Of a stretch of DNA of 46,177 nt, positions 1 through 8,420 are shown in pieces. The notes under the pieces are model-generated. The model had not been told where the DNA came from. It saw only the letters and a program-made list of their open reading frames with translations, and searched no databases. Source of the DNA: Lachnospiraceae bacterium. GTDB lineage: Bacteria; Bacillota; Clostridia; Lachnospirales; Lachnospiraceae. The stretch lies in NCBI GenBank assembly GCA_024699325.1, contig JAILPS010000022.1:1-46177 (forward strand), in the 5' to 3' direction. Within the stretch, counting starts at the first letter, position 1. Each line of letters begins with the position of its first letter. The position numbers and the translations under genes were made by a program.

Positions 1-1
1 T

Positions 2-280
2 CCTGTAACTATCTACGGATCAATGCAGATAGAGCTCTTCCAGATAGATGGTAAGCCAGAGCCTGAGGAGTACGAAGATCCTTACAATTCAGACACCATC
101 GAGCACGGCGTGGACGATGTATTTAAGACCGTGGTTGAGGCGACGGAGGGGGCACAGGAAGAAGAACCTGAGACAGAGAATCCTGAGACTGAGGAGAATG
201 TAGATAATACAGAAGAGACCAGCGAGAACGCTGAGACAGAAGAAGCACTAGATAATGGTGAAGCGGTAATTAGCTTCTAG
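2..280 (+). CDS. C-terminal end of an unidentified acidic-tailed protein (5' truncated by the window)
   Basis: The frame is open from the first bases of the window, so the ATG at 23 is probably internal and the real start lies upstream. The visible end is very acidic, with Glu/Thr/Asn-rich repeats of the type PETEENVDNTEET, and finishes in the hydrophobic residues AVISF. No family is recognisable from this piece. It lies 53 bp upstream of a run of four prepilin-like genes on the same strand, so it may belong to a type IV pilus or pseudopilus operon. That link is inference from position only. Confidence 0.6.
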   Translation, partial: PVTIYGSMQIELFQIDGKPEPEEYEDPYNSDTIEHGVDDVFKTVVEATEGAQEEEPETENPETEENVDNTEETSENAETEEALDNGEAVISF

Positions 281-333
281 AATGACTACGAATGAAATAA
301 ACCACATATGTACTATCGGAGAGGAGGTGTCAT

Positions 334-960
334 ATGGGACTGTTAAAGAAGGGGATTAGGACAGCCGGTTTTTCACTAGTTGAAATCATTATTGCTGTTG
401 CCATCCTTGGGATCGTGACAGTGCCGGTTATGACATCTCTTGTTCGTACTGCGCAGATTAATCAGAAGGCCAGAATACTTCAGAAGGGCACTGACCTGGC
501 GCAGAATTTTATGGAGACACTCAGAGCAGAGACGAAGGAGAGCCTGGTAAGTGCAATCTACGGAAGTGATATAAGTGCAGGAACGGATGAGACAACTGTG
601 GATTTCACACCACTGCTCACATCGCTTGACGGGTATACAGTGTCAAACTATGAGGAGCTGGATGCGTTGACATTCAGAACTCAGGTAGTCAATAAGGCCA
701 ATTCGGCTGGTGCCATAGAAAAAACAGCATACTGGGGCATGGGAAATGATCAATACTATTTTGCTATCACAGATGTTGAATATAATTCCTCAACATTTGA
801 CGTGCTTATAATGCTCGACGGACCTGCATATGGAACGGCTGCGGACAATCCTAAGTACTATACCTACAACGTGACGGTCATGATATATTCGTCCGTTGGC
901 AAGAGTTTCAGCTCAGACACGAAGGTTACACAGTTAGAAACTGCAATACAGAATAAATAG
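334..960 (+). CDS. Type IV prepilin-like protein (PilV/GspI-like minor pilin)
   Basis: The 208-aa product starts with a short basic leader ending in Gly12. This is followed by FSLVEIIIAVAILGI, the class III (prepilin peptidase) cleavage and N-methylation motif with Glu at +5 (Glu17). The hydrophobic stretch, about residues 13-34, would be both membrane anchor and pilus-core helix. The C-terminal globular part has no motif I recognise. A GGAGAGGAGG ribosome site lies just upstream of the ATG. As the first of four adjacent prepilin-like genes it is probably a minor pilin of a type IV pilus or a secretion/competence pseudopilus. Its subtype is uncertain because minor pilins diverge quickly outside the N-terminus. 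Confidence 0.8.
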   Translation: MGLLKKGIRTAGFSLVEIIIAVAILGIVTVPVMTSLVRTAQINQKARILQKGTDLAQNFMETLRAETKESLVSAIYGSDISAGTDETTVDFTPLLTSLDGYTVSNYEELDALTFRTQVVNKANSAGAIEKTAYWGMGNDQYYFAITDVEYNSSTFDVLIMLDGPAYGTAADNPKYYTYNVTVMIYSSVGKSFSSDTKVTQLETAIQNK

Positions 961-992
961 GGGATAAGAGAATTTGCGAAAGGAGGAACGCG

Positions 993-2849
993 ATGAAGAT
1001 AATCGTTAAGAGATTAAACGATAAGGGTGCTGCGCTGTTGAATGTGCTGGTAATAACCACGTTTGCGCTTTTACTTGTGTCAAGCGTTCTTGCTCTTGCA
1101 CTTAACAGCTACAAGGTAAAAAATATCAGCCTGAATGCCACAGATAATTTTTATGTCTGCGAGACAATAATGGAACAAATTAAGGCTGATATAAGGAACA
1201 AGATTAATTCTTCAACAAGCATTGAGAATTTTTACAAGGCTTATCAGTCAACTGACAGAATAGAGATATCCGGCGGTAATATTTACAACTACTGCTATGA
1301 TATCGGAGCAATAGCTAAGGCGGTTACAAGCGTGGATGGCTCTAGTTCGATAGTGTACAGTGAGCCCGTGACGACACCTTACACAGTTAACGGTTCATAT
1401 TCAACCTATGTAACACTTACAGTTGACAAGGGAAACGGCCTGACTGACACAGTTGTTATTGGCTCATATGGTCAGACCAGAAATAATCTGATACTTAGCG
1501 GAACTCAGGTGACATTTGCAGGGCTCACTGTAAAATATATGAGCGGCACAGGCTATGAGAGCCAGATTTCAACAGATATCGTTGTCCTCTATTCAGGGGC
1601 AACAGCCGGAGAACCTGACAAAGCATACAGATGGAATACAGTTCTGGAGACCAATCATTCAAGCGATATCAATGATAAGGTTTATGATACCTCGGCTTAT
1701 GAGAAAGACAGTATTTATGCAATACAGTTTACAATGACGCTTGGCGACAGATACGAGCCGGACTCGCCTCGTGAAACATATGATCAGGCGTTACCGTATG
1801 TATATGTTGCAGACAAGTTAAGTGGCAATGTTAATAAGACATATGCGAGTGGTAAAAAATGGAAAACATATTACGATTATTATAAGAACGGTGAATATCT
1901 TGATTTGTTCGATAATGTGTATGTATATGTTGGACCGGAAAATGGAGATCCCAATGCAGATCTTAGCGGATTGTCAGATGAGGAACTTGAGGACGCGGGT
2001 TGGATTAAATATACTGAGATATTCCAAACTTCTAATTCAGCTCAGGTGAAGAAGGAAAAAGTTGTATCAAGCACAGGATACAGCGAACGATATGGTTTCC
2101 AGTATACTGATAATACAGCGGTAAGCAGATTTAAAGATAAGTATGTTTTGAATTATGATATTGTTGATGGAGATCATAGAGACACACAGTATATAGATGT
2201 CAGATATATGGTTAAATTGACAGATTCATACGGCAACTCCATAGCAGATAATTATGTGGATGTGGCTGCTGTTGGTTGGTTTTACTACTATGATTACAGA
2301 GAAAATTTTGAGTACACAGCTGATGATGCAGCCATAAGTAATGCCTGCGTTTGCGTTAAGAAAGATGGAACTGAGACGGCAACAACCACCACAGAGATAG
2401 AACTAAATGTATCGGATTATACATACAACTGGAAAAGCTATGGATACGTTGACAACAGTTCACAACAGCACGGTCGTGGCTGGGGCTGGGGCTGGGGCTC
2501 TGGCAGAACATATTTGTACTATAAGTGTGATATTAGCCTTGATGAATCATATGAGGCTGGTGATGAAGTGGTCGTAACGTTGAAGGGACCTACAGATACT
2601 ACATATGCATATTCATATGCTGATAACACGCCACTTACCTATTCATCATATACCACGGAAGGTAATACGCTGATTGCAACATTTAGAGTTACGGAGGATG
2701 GTTCAGGAGGAACACTATATATTCTGGCGGATGACGTTTCTAGCAGTAATACGGTGAGTGCAGTGTTAAAACATACAACAGTTACTACAACAACAGCTCT
2801 TGGATACTCATCAGCTACCATATCATATGCTAACTGGAGAAAGGAATAA
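993..2849 (+). CDS. Large minor-pilin-like protein (PilX/GspK-like N-terminus, long extracellular domain)
   Basis: The 618-aa product has a basic leader ending in Gly12 and then AALLNVLVITTFALLLV, a prepilin-like helix with Asn rather than Glu at the +5 position. Loss of Glu5 is a known feature of tip pseudopilins such as GspK. The rest is a long exported domain rich in Tyr, Thr, Ser and Asp, far larger than usual minor pilins. Near residues 495-505 is a Gly-Trp repeat (GRGWGWGWGSGRTY). The gene sits 32 bp after the preceding prepilin and 3 bp before the next, so they should be co-transcribed. A role as a tip adhesin or initiator subunit is inference from size and N-terminus. Confidence 0.65.
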   Translation: MKIIVKRLNDKGAALLNVLVITTFALLLVSSVLALALNSYKVKNISLNATDNFYVCETIMEQIKADIRNKINSSTSIENFYKAYQSTDRIEISGGNIYNYCYDIGAIAKAVTSVDGSSSIVYSEPVTTPYTVNGSYSTYVTLTVDKGNGLTDTVVIGSYGQTRNNLILSGTQVTFAGLTVKYMSGTGYESQISTDIVVLYSGATAGEPDKAYRWNTVLETNHSSDINDKVYDTSAYEKDSIYAIQFTMTLGDRYEPDSPRETYDQALPYVYVADKLSGNVNKTYASGKKWKTYYDYYKNGEYLDLFDNVYVYVGPENGDPNADLSGLSDEELEDAGWIKYTEIFQTSNSAQVKKEKVVSSTGYSERYGFQYTDNTAVSRFKDKYVLNYDIVDGDHRDTQYIDVRYMVKLTDSYGNSIADNYVDVAAVGWFYYYDYRENFEYTADDAAISNACVCVKKDGTETATTTTEIELNVSDYTYNWKSYGYVDNSSQQHGRGWGWGWGSGRTYLYYKCDISLDESYEAGDEVVVTLKGPTDTTYAYSYADNTPLTYSSYTTEGNTLIATFRVTEDGSGGTLYILADDVSSSNTVSAVLKHTTVTTTTALGYSSATISYANWRKE

Positions 2850-2852
2850 TCC

Positions 2853-3392
2853 ATGGAAAAGAGACAGGGGTCAAACAAAAAACTTAATAACAGCGGTATG
2901 ACTCTTGTCGAGCTTATCATCGTGATTGCAATCATATCGACCGTGACGGGAGCGTTGATTTTATCCACCGGCATAGTAGAGAAGAGTCGACTGACCAATG
3001 CATTTAACAAGCTTCAGTCGGCATATTCGCTGTCGAGAACTAATTCTATGAGTAAGAGTGCCACGGCTGACCTGGTTTTAAGGTCTGATGGTAAATATTA
3101 TTATTGCCAGTCCGGAAGCGAGGAAGAGGAGAAGATGGGCATCGCAAACTACTCTATGAAGTTCGTGGTGTATGACGAGAGTGCTAATAAGGAGACAACC
3201 TATGAATCCTTTGAAAAGATGGCAGAGGCGTATGGCAACAAGACTGCAGGAACCATAACAATAAGATTTACCAGAAGTGGTAAGTTAGAACCGCTTAAGG
3301 ATGGCGATGATGTATATCTTAGCCAAATGTGGCTGGATGACAAGGTTATGTATATAACCTATGAGACAGGCAAATACTCTCTTGAAAAATAG
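2853..3392 (+). CDS. Type IV prepilin-like protein (GspH/FimT-like)
   Basis: This 179-aa protein has a leader ending in Gly15 followed by MTLVELIIVIAIISTVTG, with Glu at +5 (Glu20) and a typical pilin N-terminal helix. The segment after the helix (KLQSAYSLSRTNSMSK) resembles GspH/FimT-type minor pilins, whose helix runs into a short globular domain. The start lies 3 bp after the stop of the previous gene, and the ribosome site (AAAGGA) is inside that gene's last codons, so translation is probably coupled. It is likely a minor pilin that helps prime pilus assembly. The exact subtype is not certain. Confidence 0.75.
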   Translation: MEKRQGSNKKLNNSGMTLVELIIVIAIISTVTGALILSTGIVEKSRLTNAFNKLQSAYSLSRTNSMSKSATADLVLRSDGKYYYCQSGSEEEEKMGIANYSMKFVVYDESANKETTYESFEKMAEAYGNKTAGTITIRFTRSGKLEPLKDGDDVYLSQMWLDDKVMYITYETGKYSLEK

Positions 3393-3421
3393 TATTTTCA
3401 GGAAGATAAGGAGGTGTGACT

Positions 3422-4468
3422 ATGAATAGATCAGTCAAGGGATTTACCCTCATAGAAGTAATAATCGCCATAGCTATTCTCTCTGTAGTCATGCTTACCG
3501 GCTTCAGGTTCATGACAACGGTTGCTAACCAGTATGGCAAGGACAATATAGATATCAAGCTCCAGAAGGAGGTTGATGAGATTATAGTTCTGCTGGAGGA
3601 TATTATTATCGATGCCGATAGTGTTGTTATCGCAGAAGATGGCTCATCTATAGATGTATATATCGTTGAGAATGGCAATTCATATATGTATGAGGTGTAT
3701 CTGTCAGATAACAGTATGTATTATCAGAAGTATCAGGTAACTGAGGACGGCAATGCTCCTGTTAGAGATGCGGTATATCTGGGAACATACCTTAAGAATG
3801 TTGAATTCAGTACACCTTCAGAGGGTTCTGTCAAGGTGGTTATGGATTTTAACTATAACACGGATGACTATACAGCGACCAGGGTTATAACACTTAGAAA
3901 TATGGTTGCCAGTGTTAACAGTGGCATGTCTGGCAGTTCTTCTAATACAACAGATGAAACTACGGCAAGTGGACAGCAGTCTACAACTGTGGCATCAAAC
4001 GCTCCTGATACAAGCGTTACTATAACCAAGAAGGGACGTTCTTACACATACTATAGCGTGTCTTCTATCAAAGTAAGGAGTTCGAATGGTGTATCACTTA
4101 AGGGGTATACAGTAAAGCTTACTTTTAAGGTTAAGCCTAATCAGTTTAGCGGTAATTATCTTACCATGAATACATCTGTGGGTCTCGATAAGATTTTTCA
4201 TAACAGAAGTCGTTTTATAAGTGATTTTGATATTTCGGTAGGAACGTATGGAAGAGTGAACGGCGGAGGAAACAACTATTACTACATACCTGTAACAATA
4301 GATATTTATAAGAATTCCACTGAATTAAATATAACCGAGGATAATAATTGCCTTGGAGAGTATTTATATATATACCCGGTTGATAATGATGAAGATATTA
4401 CGGTAACATATGAAATACTTGACAGCAATGGTCAGGTTGTAGATAGTGGTACCGCAACCATCAACTAA
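3422..4468 (+). CDS. Type IV prepilin-like protein (PilW/GspJ-like)
   Basis: The 348-aa product begins MNRSVKG, then FTLIEVIIAIAILSVVML, with cleavage expected after Gly7 and Glu at +5. The ATG at 3422 is preferred over the in-frame GTG at 3416 because AAGGAGG (3408-3414) is 7 nt from the ATG but almost touches the GTG. Residues about 170-195 form a Ser/Thr-rich linker. The C-terminal half is a predicted beta-rich domain of unknown type, which makes it longer than most minor pilins. It is the last gene of the pilin cluster and is followed by a stem-loop. A role as a PilW/GspJ-like minor pilin is inferred from the N-terminus and gene order. Confidence 0.75.
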   Translation: MNRSVKGFTLIEVIIAIAILSVVMLTGFRFMTTVANQYGKDNIDIKLQKEVDEIIVLLEDIIIDADSVVIAEDGSSIDVYIVENGNSYMYEVYLSDNSMYYQKYQVTEDGNAPVRDAVYLGTYLKNVEFSTPSEGSVKVVMDFNYNTDDYTATRVITLRNMVASVNSGMSGSSSNTTDETTASGQQSTTVASNAPDTSVTITKKGRSYTYYSVSSIKVRSSNGVSLKGYTVKLTFKVKPNQFSGNYLTMNTSVGLDKIFHNRSRFISDFDISVGTYGRVNGGGNNYYYIPVTIDIYKNSTELNITEDNNCLGEYLYIYPVDNDEDITVTYEILDSNGQVVDSGTATIN

Positions 4469-4484
4469 CTAACACAACATTTCA

Positions 4485-4508
4485 GCCCTCGCGCTAAACC
4501 GCGGGGGC
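4485..4508 (+). terminator. Stem-loop at the end of the pilin operon
   Basis: A 9-bp stem (GCCCTCGCG with CGCGGGGGC, one G-T pair) has a 6-nt loop CTAAAC, 16 nt after the last prepilin stop. The T tract after it is poor (CATTTGAATATTTT), so termination may be partial. Confidence 0.55.
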
Positions 4509-4541
4509 ATTTGAATATTTTGGCAACAGGGGAGAGAATTT

Positions 4542-6431
4542 ATGGCTTTAGAGATTAAGGAGAATGGCATCACGTACCATGTGGACAGCGTGAGGAGCGA
4601 GGGAAACCGCCTGATTGTGAACGGTTTTGCGGGGAGCTCTGAGCGCGTGCCGGTGGAGTTTCTGGTGAAGGACAGCGTGGGCAGGATTGTGAGCGAGGAG
4701 AGGGTCAGCGTCGTGAGACTTAACAGGTCGGATGTGAGCCTGCTTCTGTACGGCGATGCATCGTGTGACGATCTGGGTTTTGAGATCAGGATAGGGCTTG
4801 ACAGGCTGGATAAGGTGGTGCTTATCATGAAGGCGGGAGCTCACAGGGAGGAGGTTGATATAGACCCCTTCGATGTGAAGGTCAAGCTTAAGAGCGCCAG
4901 GGACAGGGCAATGTTTCTTAAGGATAATCTGGGCTACCAGATGTATCACGCGAAGAATACGCCGGGCAGCGGGGCACTGAAGGTGCAGAGGGCGAAGAGG
5001 TTTGACTACAGCCCGAAGATCAGCCTGTTAGTGCCTGTGTACAACCCTGATCTGACATTTCTGCTGCAGTTAATCAAGTCTGTGCAGGCGCAGTCCTACG
5101 AGAACTGGGAAATGTGTCTGGCCATAGGCTCAAATGATAATATATCGCTTGTGGGCTTCATAAGAAGCTATGCGGGCGGCGAGAAGAGGCTCAGGTTTAA
5201 GGTGCTTGAAAAGAGCGCAGGGGTGGCCGCAAATACCAACGAGGCGCTTGCGATGGCGACCGGGGATGTGGTGACATTTGCCGCCCAGGACGATCTTCTG
5301 AGCCCTGAGGCGTTCTACAGGATTGTGGCCACATTTAACAAATACCCTGAGGCGGACATGGTCTACACGGACGAAGATAAGGTGACCACGGACGGAAGGG
5401 TGTTCTATGAGCCGCATTTCAAGACGGTTTACAACCCGGATCTGCTGCGCTCGACCAACTATATCTGCCATCTCATGGCTATAAAGATGACGCTGGTGAA
5501 GAAGATTGGCAGGCTTGACCCTCAGATGGAGGGGGCGCAGGACTACGACTATGTGCTTCGCGCCAGCGAGAAGGCGGCTAAGATTGTACACATTCCGAGG
5601 GTTTTGTACCACCAGAGGGTGCATCCATGGGGAGCAGCCGGGGACAGAGAGCATAGGGCGAACATGACCCAGGCGGGCTACAGGGCGCTTGCGGCGCACC
5701 TTAAGAGGTGCAGGATTAAGGCAGAGATAGACGATAGCTTCAGGGAGAGCGGCTATTACACGCTTCGCTACAGGAAGACTAAGAAGGCTGCGGGCGGCGT
5801 GACCTACATTCTCTCGGGGCAGAAGGTTCCGGACGGGCCGAAGGCGCAGTACATGCTGTTTATCAATGAGAACCTGGAGTTTATAGGCGACGAGTGGCTG
5901 TCGCAGCTTCTAGGCGTTTTGGACAGAAGCGACGTGGCTGCGGTGGGCGGAATGATTGTGGACGGCGAAAACCGCATACAGTCCATGGGCATGGTTTACA
6001 CAGGGGACACCATTTACCACATGTTTCGCGGCATGCTTGCAGGCGATGCGGGATATGCAAACCGCAACAAGCTCACGCAGGATGTGAGCATACTGTCGCT
6101 TGACTTCATGCTTATCAAAACTGCGGCATATGAGCAGGTCGGCGGAATCCTGGACGGGGCGACGAGGCAAATGCAGTCCTTAGACCTAAGCTTCAGACTC
6201 AGGAGGGCCGGCTACAGGCTGGTGACGGTGCCAAGCGTGAAGGCGCGCATTAAGGACGGCGCGCTTCTTAATATAGAGGATAAGGTGCACGCTCTGTCTG
6301 GGGAAACCTCGGATATCAGGGCGAGCTGGAAGCCCATGCTTGACAGGCCGGACCCTTATTTTTCTAAGGCTTTAAGCGTGGGAGCTGACGGCAACTGGCA
6401 TGTGAGCGCAGCATTTATCTCGCAAAAATAA
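4542..6431 (+). CDS. Two-domain family 2 glycosyltransferase (first GT domain intact, second degenerate)
   Basis: This 629-aa protein has three parts. Residues about 1-130 form a beta-rich N-terminal domain. Residues about 155-390 are a GT-A domain with PKISLLVPVYN at its start, the metal-site motif YTDEDK, and the acceptor-side motif GAQDYDYVLRASE. Residues about 425-600 resemble a second GT2 domain but lack its motifs: FINENLEF stands where LLNNDVEL would be, and the DxD-like DVDL has become SLDL. No signal peptide is seen, so it probably acts at the cytoplasmic face on cell-surface polysaccharide. The donor sugar cannot be deduced. Its architecture matches the protein at 12270, where the opposite half is intact. 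The start follows GGGGAGAG. Confidence 0.8.
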   Translation: MALEIKENGITYHVDSVRSEGNRLIVNGFAGSSERVPVEFLVKDSVGRIVSEERVSVVRLNRSDVSLLLYGDASCDDLGFEIRIGLDRLDKVVLIMKAGAHREEVDIDPFDVKVKLKSARDRAMFLKDNLGYQMYHAKNTPGSGALKVQRAKRFDYSPKISLLVPVYNPDLTFLLQLIKSVQAQSYENWEMCLAIGSNDNISLVGFIRSYAGGEKRLRFKVLEKSAGVAANTNEALAMATGDVVTFAAQDDLLSPEAFYRIVATFNKYPEADMVYTDEDKVTTDGRVFYEPHFKTVYNPDLLRSTNYICHLMAIKMTLVKKIGRLDPQMEGAQDYDYVLRASEKAAKIVHIPRVLYHQRVHPWGAAGDREHRANMTQAGYRALAAHLKRCRIKAEIDDSFRESGYYTLRYRKTKKAAGGVTYILSGQKVPDGPKAQYMLFINENLEFIGDEWLSQLLGVLDRSDVAAVGGMIVDGENRIQSMGMVYTGDTIYHMFRGMLAGDAGYANRNKLTQDVSILSLDFMLIKTAAYEQVGGILDGATRQMQSLDLSFRLRRAGYRLVTVPSVKARIKDGALLNIEDKVHALSGETSDIRASWKPMLDRPDPYFSKALSVGADGNWHVSAAFISQK

Positions 6432-6460
6432 ACATTTTCAGGTTGTTTGGGGCGCGACTC

Positions 6461-6489
6461 TTGACAAACGAAGAAACTGAAACTATAAT
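6461..6489 (+). promoter_or_regulatory. Promoter of the tyrS T-box transcript
   Basis: Consensus TTGACA at 6461-6466 and TATAAT at 6484-6489 are separated by exactly 17 bp. The transcript would start near 6496 and run into the T-box leader. Confidence 0.85.
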
Positions 6490-6495
6490 CACACA

Positions 6496-6771
6496 TAATT
6501 TCATACACCAAAGGCATTGAAGAGAAGAAGTAGCATCCAGCACTCCTACAGAAAGTCGCCGGCAGATGAGAGGCGCAGAACAGACTGGACAGTGAATACA
6601 TCTTGGAGCTTCGCACTGAAGTGGCAGTAGGCTGCGACGTTAGACATACGTTAGTTGTCAGGGTATCGTTTTTGACTGTACCTGTTGAGGTGATAACCGC
6701 GAGGTTGTCACGAAGTAAGGTGGTAACGCGTATTTAACGCCCTTACGGTCCTCGGACTGTAGGGGCTTTTT
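6496..6771 (+). promoter_or_regulatory. T-box leader (tyrosine-specific) controlling tyrS
   Basis: The leader between a strong promoter and tyrS carries the T-box sequence AAGGTGGTAACGCG at 6717-6730. Directly after it comes the terminator stem at 6739-6766, followed by a T run. In Stem I the segment GAATACATCTTGGAGC places a UAC tyrosine codon at 6597-6599 as the specifier. Uncharged tRNA-Tyr would pair with the specifier and with the T-box bulge, favouring the antiterminator and transcription of the synthetase. The tyrosine specifier agrees with the identity of the gene downstream. Confidence 0.93.
6739..6771 (+). terminator. T-box intrinsic terminator
   Basis: A 13-bp stem (GCCCTTACGGTCC with GGACTGTAGGGGC, two wobble pairs) is followed by TTTTT. 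Its left arm overlaps the region that would pair in the antiterminator. Confidence 0.9.
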
Positions 6772-6834
6772 GATATTGTGGGCCTCTTTTGGCCTTGGCA
6801 TATGTATGAAAAATATATTTTAAGGAGAACGGAT

Positions 6835-8049
6835 ATGCAGATTTATGAGGAACTGGTAGCCAGAGGGCTCATCGCCCAGGTTACGGACGAGAAGGAGATC
6901 AGAGAGCTGATTAACGCTGGCAAGGCAACATTTTACATTGGCTTTGACCCTACGGCGGACAGCCTCCACGTTGGCCACTTCATGGCGCTGTGCTTAATGA
7001 AGAGACTTCAGATGGCAGGCAACAAGCCCATCGTGCTCTTGGGCGGTGGAACAGGAATGATTGGCGATCCTTCAGGCAAGACTGACATGCGCAAAATGCT
7101 TACCAAGGAGGACATCGAGCACAATATCGAATGCTTCAAGAAGCAGATGAGCAGATTCATCGACTTCTCAGACGGCAAGGCTATCTGCGTAAACAACGCT
7201 GACTGGCTTCTCGATTTGAACTATGTTGAGCTTCTTCGCGAGGTCGGAGCATGCTTCTCAGTCAACAGAATGCTGGCTGCAGAGTGCTACAAGCAGAGAA
7301 TGGAGAGAGGTCTCACATTCCTTGAGTTCAACTATATGATCATGCAGAGCTACGATTTCTTGGAGCTCTACAAGAGATACGGCTGTAACATGGAGTTTGG
7401 CGGCGATGACCAGTGGAGCAACATGCTCGGCGGTACTGAGCTTATCAGAAGAAAGCTTGGCAAGGACGCACACGCCATGACCATCACCCTGCTTCTCAAC
7501 TCAGAGGGCAAGAAGATGGGCAAGACTGAGAAGGGCGCTGTATGGCTTGACCCTGAGAAGACATCTCCATTCGAGTTCTATCAGTACTGGAGAAATGTGG
7601 CTGACGCTGATGTTCTTAAGTGCATCAGACTGCTCACATTCATACCTGTTGAGGAGATCGACAAGATGGACAGCTGGGAGGGAAGCCAGCTCAACACCGC
7701 TAAGGAAATCTTGGCATACGAGCTTACGAAGTTGGTTCACGGCGAGGAGGAGGCCAACAAGGCGCAGGCACAGGCCAGATCACTCTTCGGCGCAGGCTCA
7801 GGCGATGACGCTCCAGAGGTTAAGCTTAGCGCAGAGGATCTTGTGGACGGCAAGCTTGACATCCAGGGAGTTTTGGTTAAGGCAGGCATGTGCGCTTCAA
7901 GAAGTGAGGCCAGACGTGTTGTAGAGCAGGGCGGCGTCATGGTTGACGGCGAGAAGGTCGGCTTAGAGGCCACATACGACGCAGCTGCGCTTGCGGGCGG
8001 AATCTTAGTCAAGAAGGGCAAGAAGGTATATAAGAAGGTTATAATGTAA
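6835..8049 (+). CDS. tyrS: Tyrosyl-tRNA synthetase
   Basis: The enzyme attaches tyrosine to tRNA-Tyr in the cytoplasm. The class I signature HIGH appears as HVGHF in [16 protein letters not shown], and the KMSKS loop appears as KKMGKT. The C-terminal ~65 residues form an S4-type RNA-binding domain ([23 protein letters not shown]). The start was set at ATG 6835 because TAAGGAGAA lies just before it; the open frame continues 19 codons upstream to a GTG, but that stretch has no ribosome site. At 404 aa it is of normal length for the bacterial enzyme. It is under tyrosine T-box control and ends at a strong terminator, so it is probably monocistronic. Confidence 0.97.
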   Translation: MQIYEELVARGLIAQVTDEKEIRELINAGKATFYIGFDPTADSLHVGHFMALCLMKRLQMAGNKPIVLLGGGTGMIGDPSGKTDMRKMLTKEDIEHNIECFKKQMSRFIDFSDGKAICVNNADWLLDLNYVELLREVGACFSVNRMLAAECYKQRMERGLTFLEFNYMIMQSYDFLELYKRYGCNMEFGGDDQWSNMLGGTELIRRKLGKDAHAMTITLLLNSEGKKMGKTEKGAVWLDPEKTSPFEFYQYWRNVADADVLKCIRLLTFIPVEEIDKMDSWEGSQLNTAKEILAYELTKLVHGEEEANKAQAQARSLFGAGSGDDAPEVKLSAEDLVDGKLDIQGVLVKAGMCASRSEARRVVEQGGVMVDGEKVGLEATYDAAALAGGILVKKGKKVYKKVIM

Positions 8050-8071
8050 TATAATCCTTGTTGTGAATATG

Positions 8072-8103
8072 AGCGCTCATATCCTTCGATATGGGCGCTT
8101 TTT
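8072..8103 (+). terminator. Terminator of tyrS
   Basis: An 11-bp stem (AGCGCTCATAT with ATATGGGCGCT) has loop CCTTCG and is followed by TTTTT. The -35 box of the next tRNA promoter begins only five bases later. Confidence 0.9.
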
Positions 8104-8107
8104 CTTC

Positions 8108-8136
8108 TTGACAAACATTTAAAAGGCTTGTATAAT
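8108..8136 (+). promoter_or_regulatory. Promoter of tRNA-Leu(CAG)
   Basis: TTGACA at 8108-8113 and TATAAT at 8131-8136 have a 17-bp spacer, a perfect consensus as expected for a stable RNA gene. Start of transcription is expected near 8143, about 14 nt before the tRNA. Confidence 0.88.
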
Positions 8137-8156
8137 CTCACGTGTTTGACATGAAT

Positions 8157-8241
8157 GCAGATGTGGCGGAATTGGTATACGCGCATGATTCAGGTTCATG
8201 TGAGCATTGCGCTCGTGCGGGTTCAAGTCCCGCCATCTGCA
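8157..8241 (+). tRNA. tRNA-Leu (anticodon CAG)
   Basis: An 85-nt cloverleaf with acceptor stem GCAGATG/CATCTGC and anticodon stem CATGA/TCATG around loop TTCAGGT gives anticodon CAG (8191-8193), which reads CUG. The long variable arm (TGAGC-ATTGC-GCTCG) is typical of leucine tRNAs, and the T loop is TTCAAGT. The terminal CCA is not encoded (CTA follows the discriminator A), so it must be added after transcription. Confidence 0.96.
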
Positions 8242-8244
8242 CTA

Positions 8245-8278
8245 TCCGAGGGATGAACCCTCGGATTTTTATTTTTTT
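8245..8278 (+). terminator. Terminator of tRNA-Leu(CAG)
   Basis: The 8-bp stem TCCGAGGG/CCCTCGGA with loop ATGAA is followed by a T-rich run directly after the tRNA. Confidence 0.9.
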
Positions 8279-8322
8279 ATCATAAAACTCTAATTTTTTT
8301 TTAATTTCTTTCCCGCCGTGCA

Positions 8323-8352
8323 TTGACTTTTTGGTGGAAAAGTAATTATAAT
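8323..8352 (+). promoter_or_regulatory. Promoter of the SHOCT-domain membrane protein gene
   Basis: TTGACT at 8323-8328 and TATAAT at 8347-8352 are separated by 18 bp. No other gene lies between this promoter and the ATG at 8421. Confidence 0.75.
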
Positions 8353-8420
8353 AGTGTAATTGAGCGAAGTATTTTTTTTAGACCTCAAATTCTAATGTGG
8401 TACATAAGAAGGAGTATAAT

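Noticed and set aside
6778-6834. Upstream GTG start for tyrS
   Set aside because: It begins immediately after the T-box terminator with no ribosome site, whereas TAAGGAG precedes ATG 6835.
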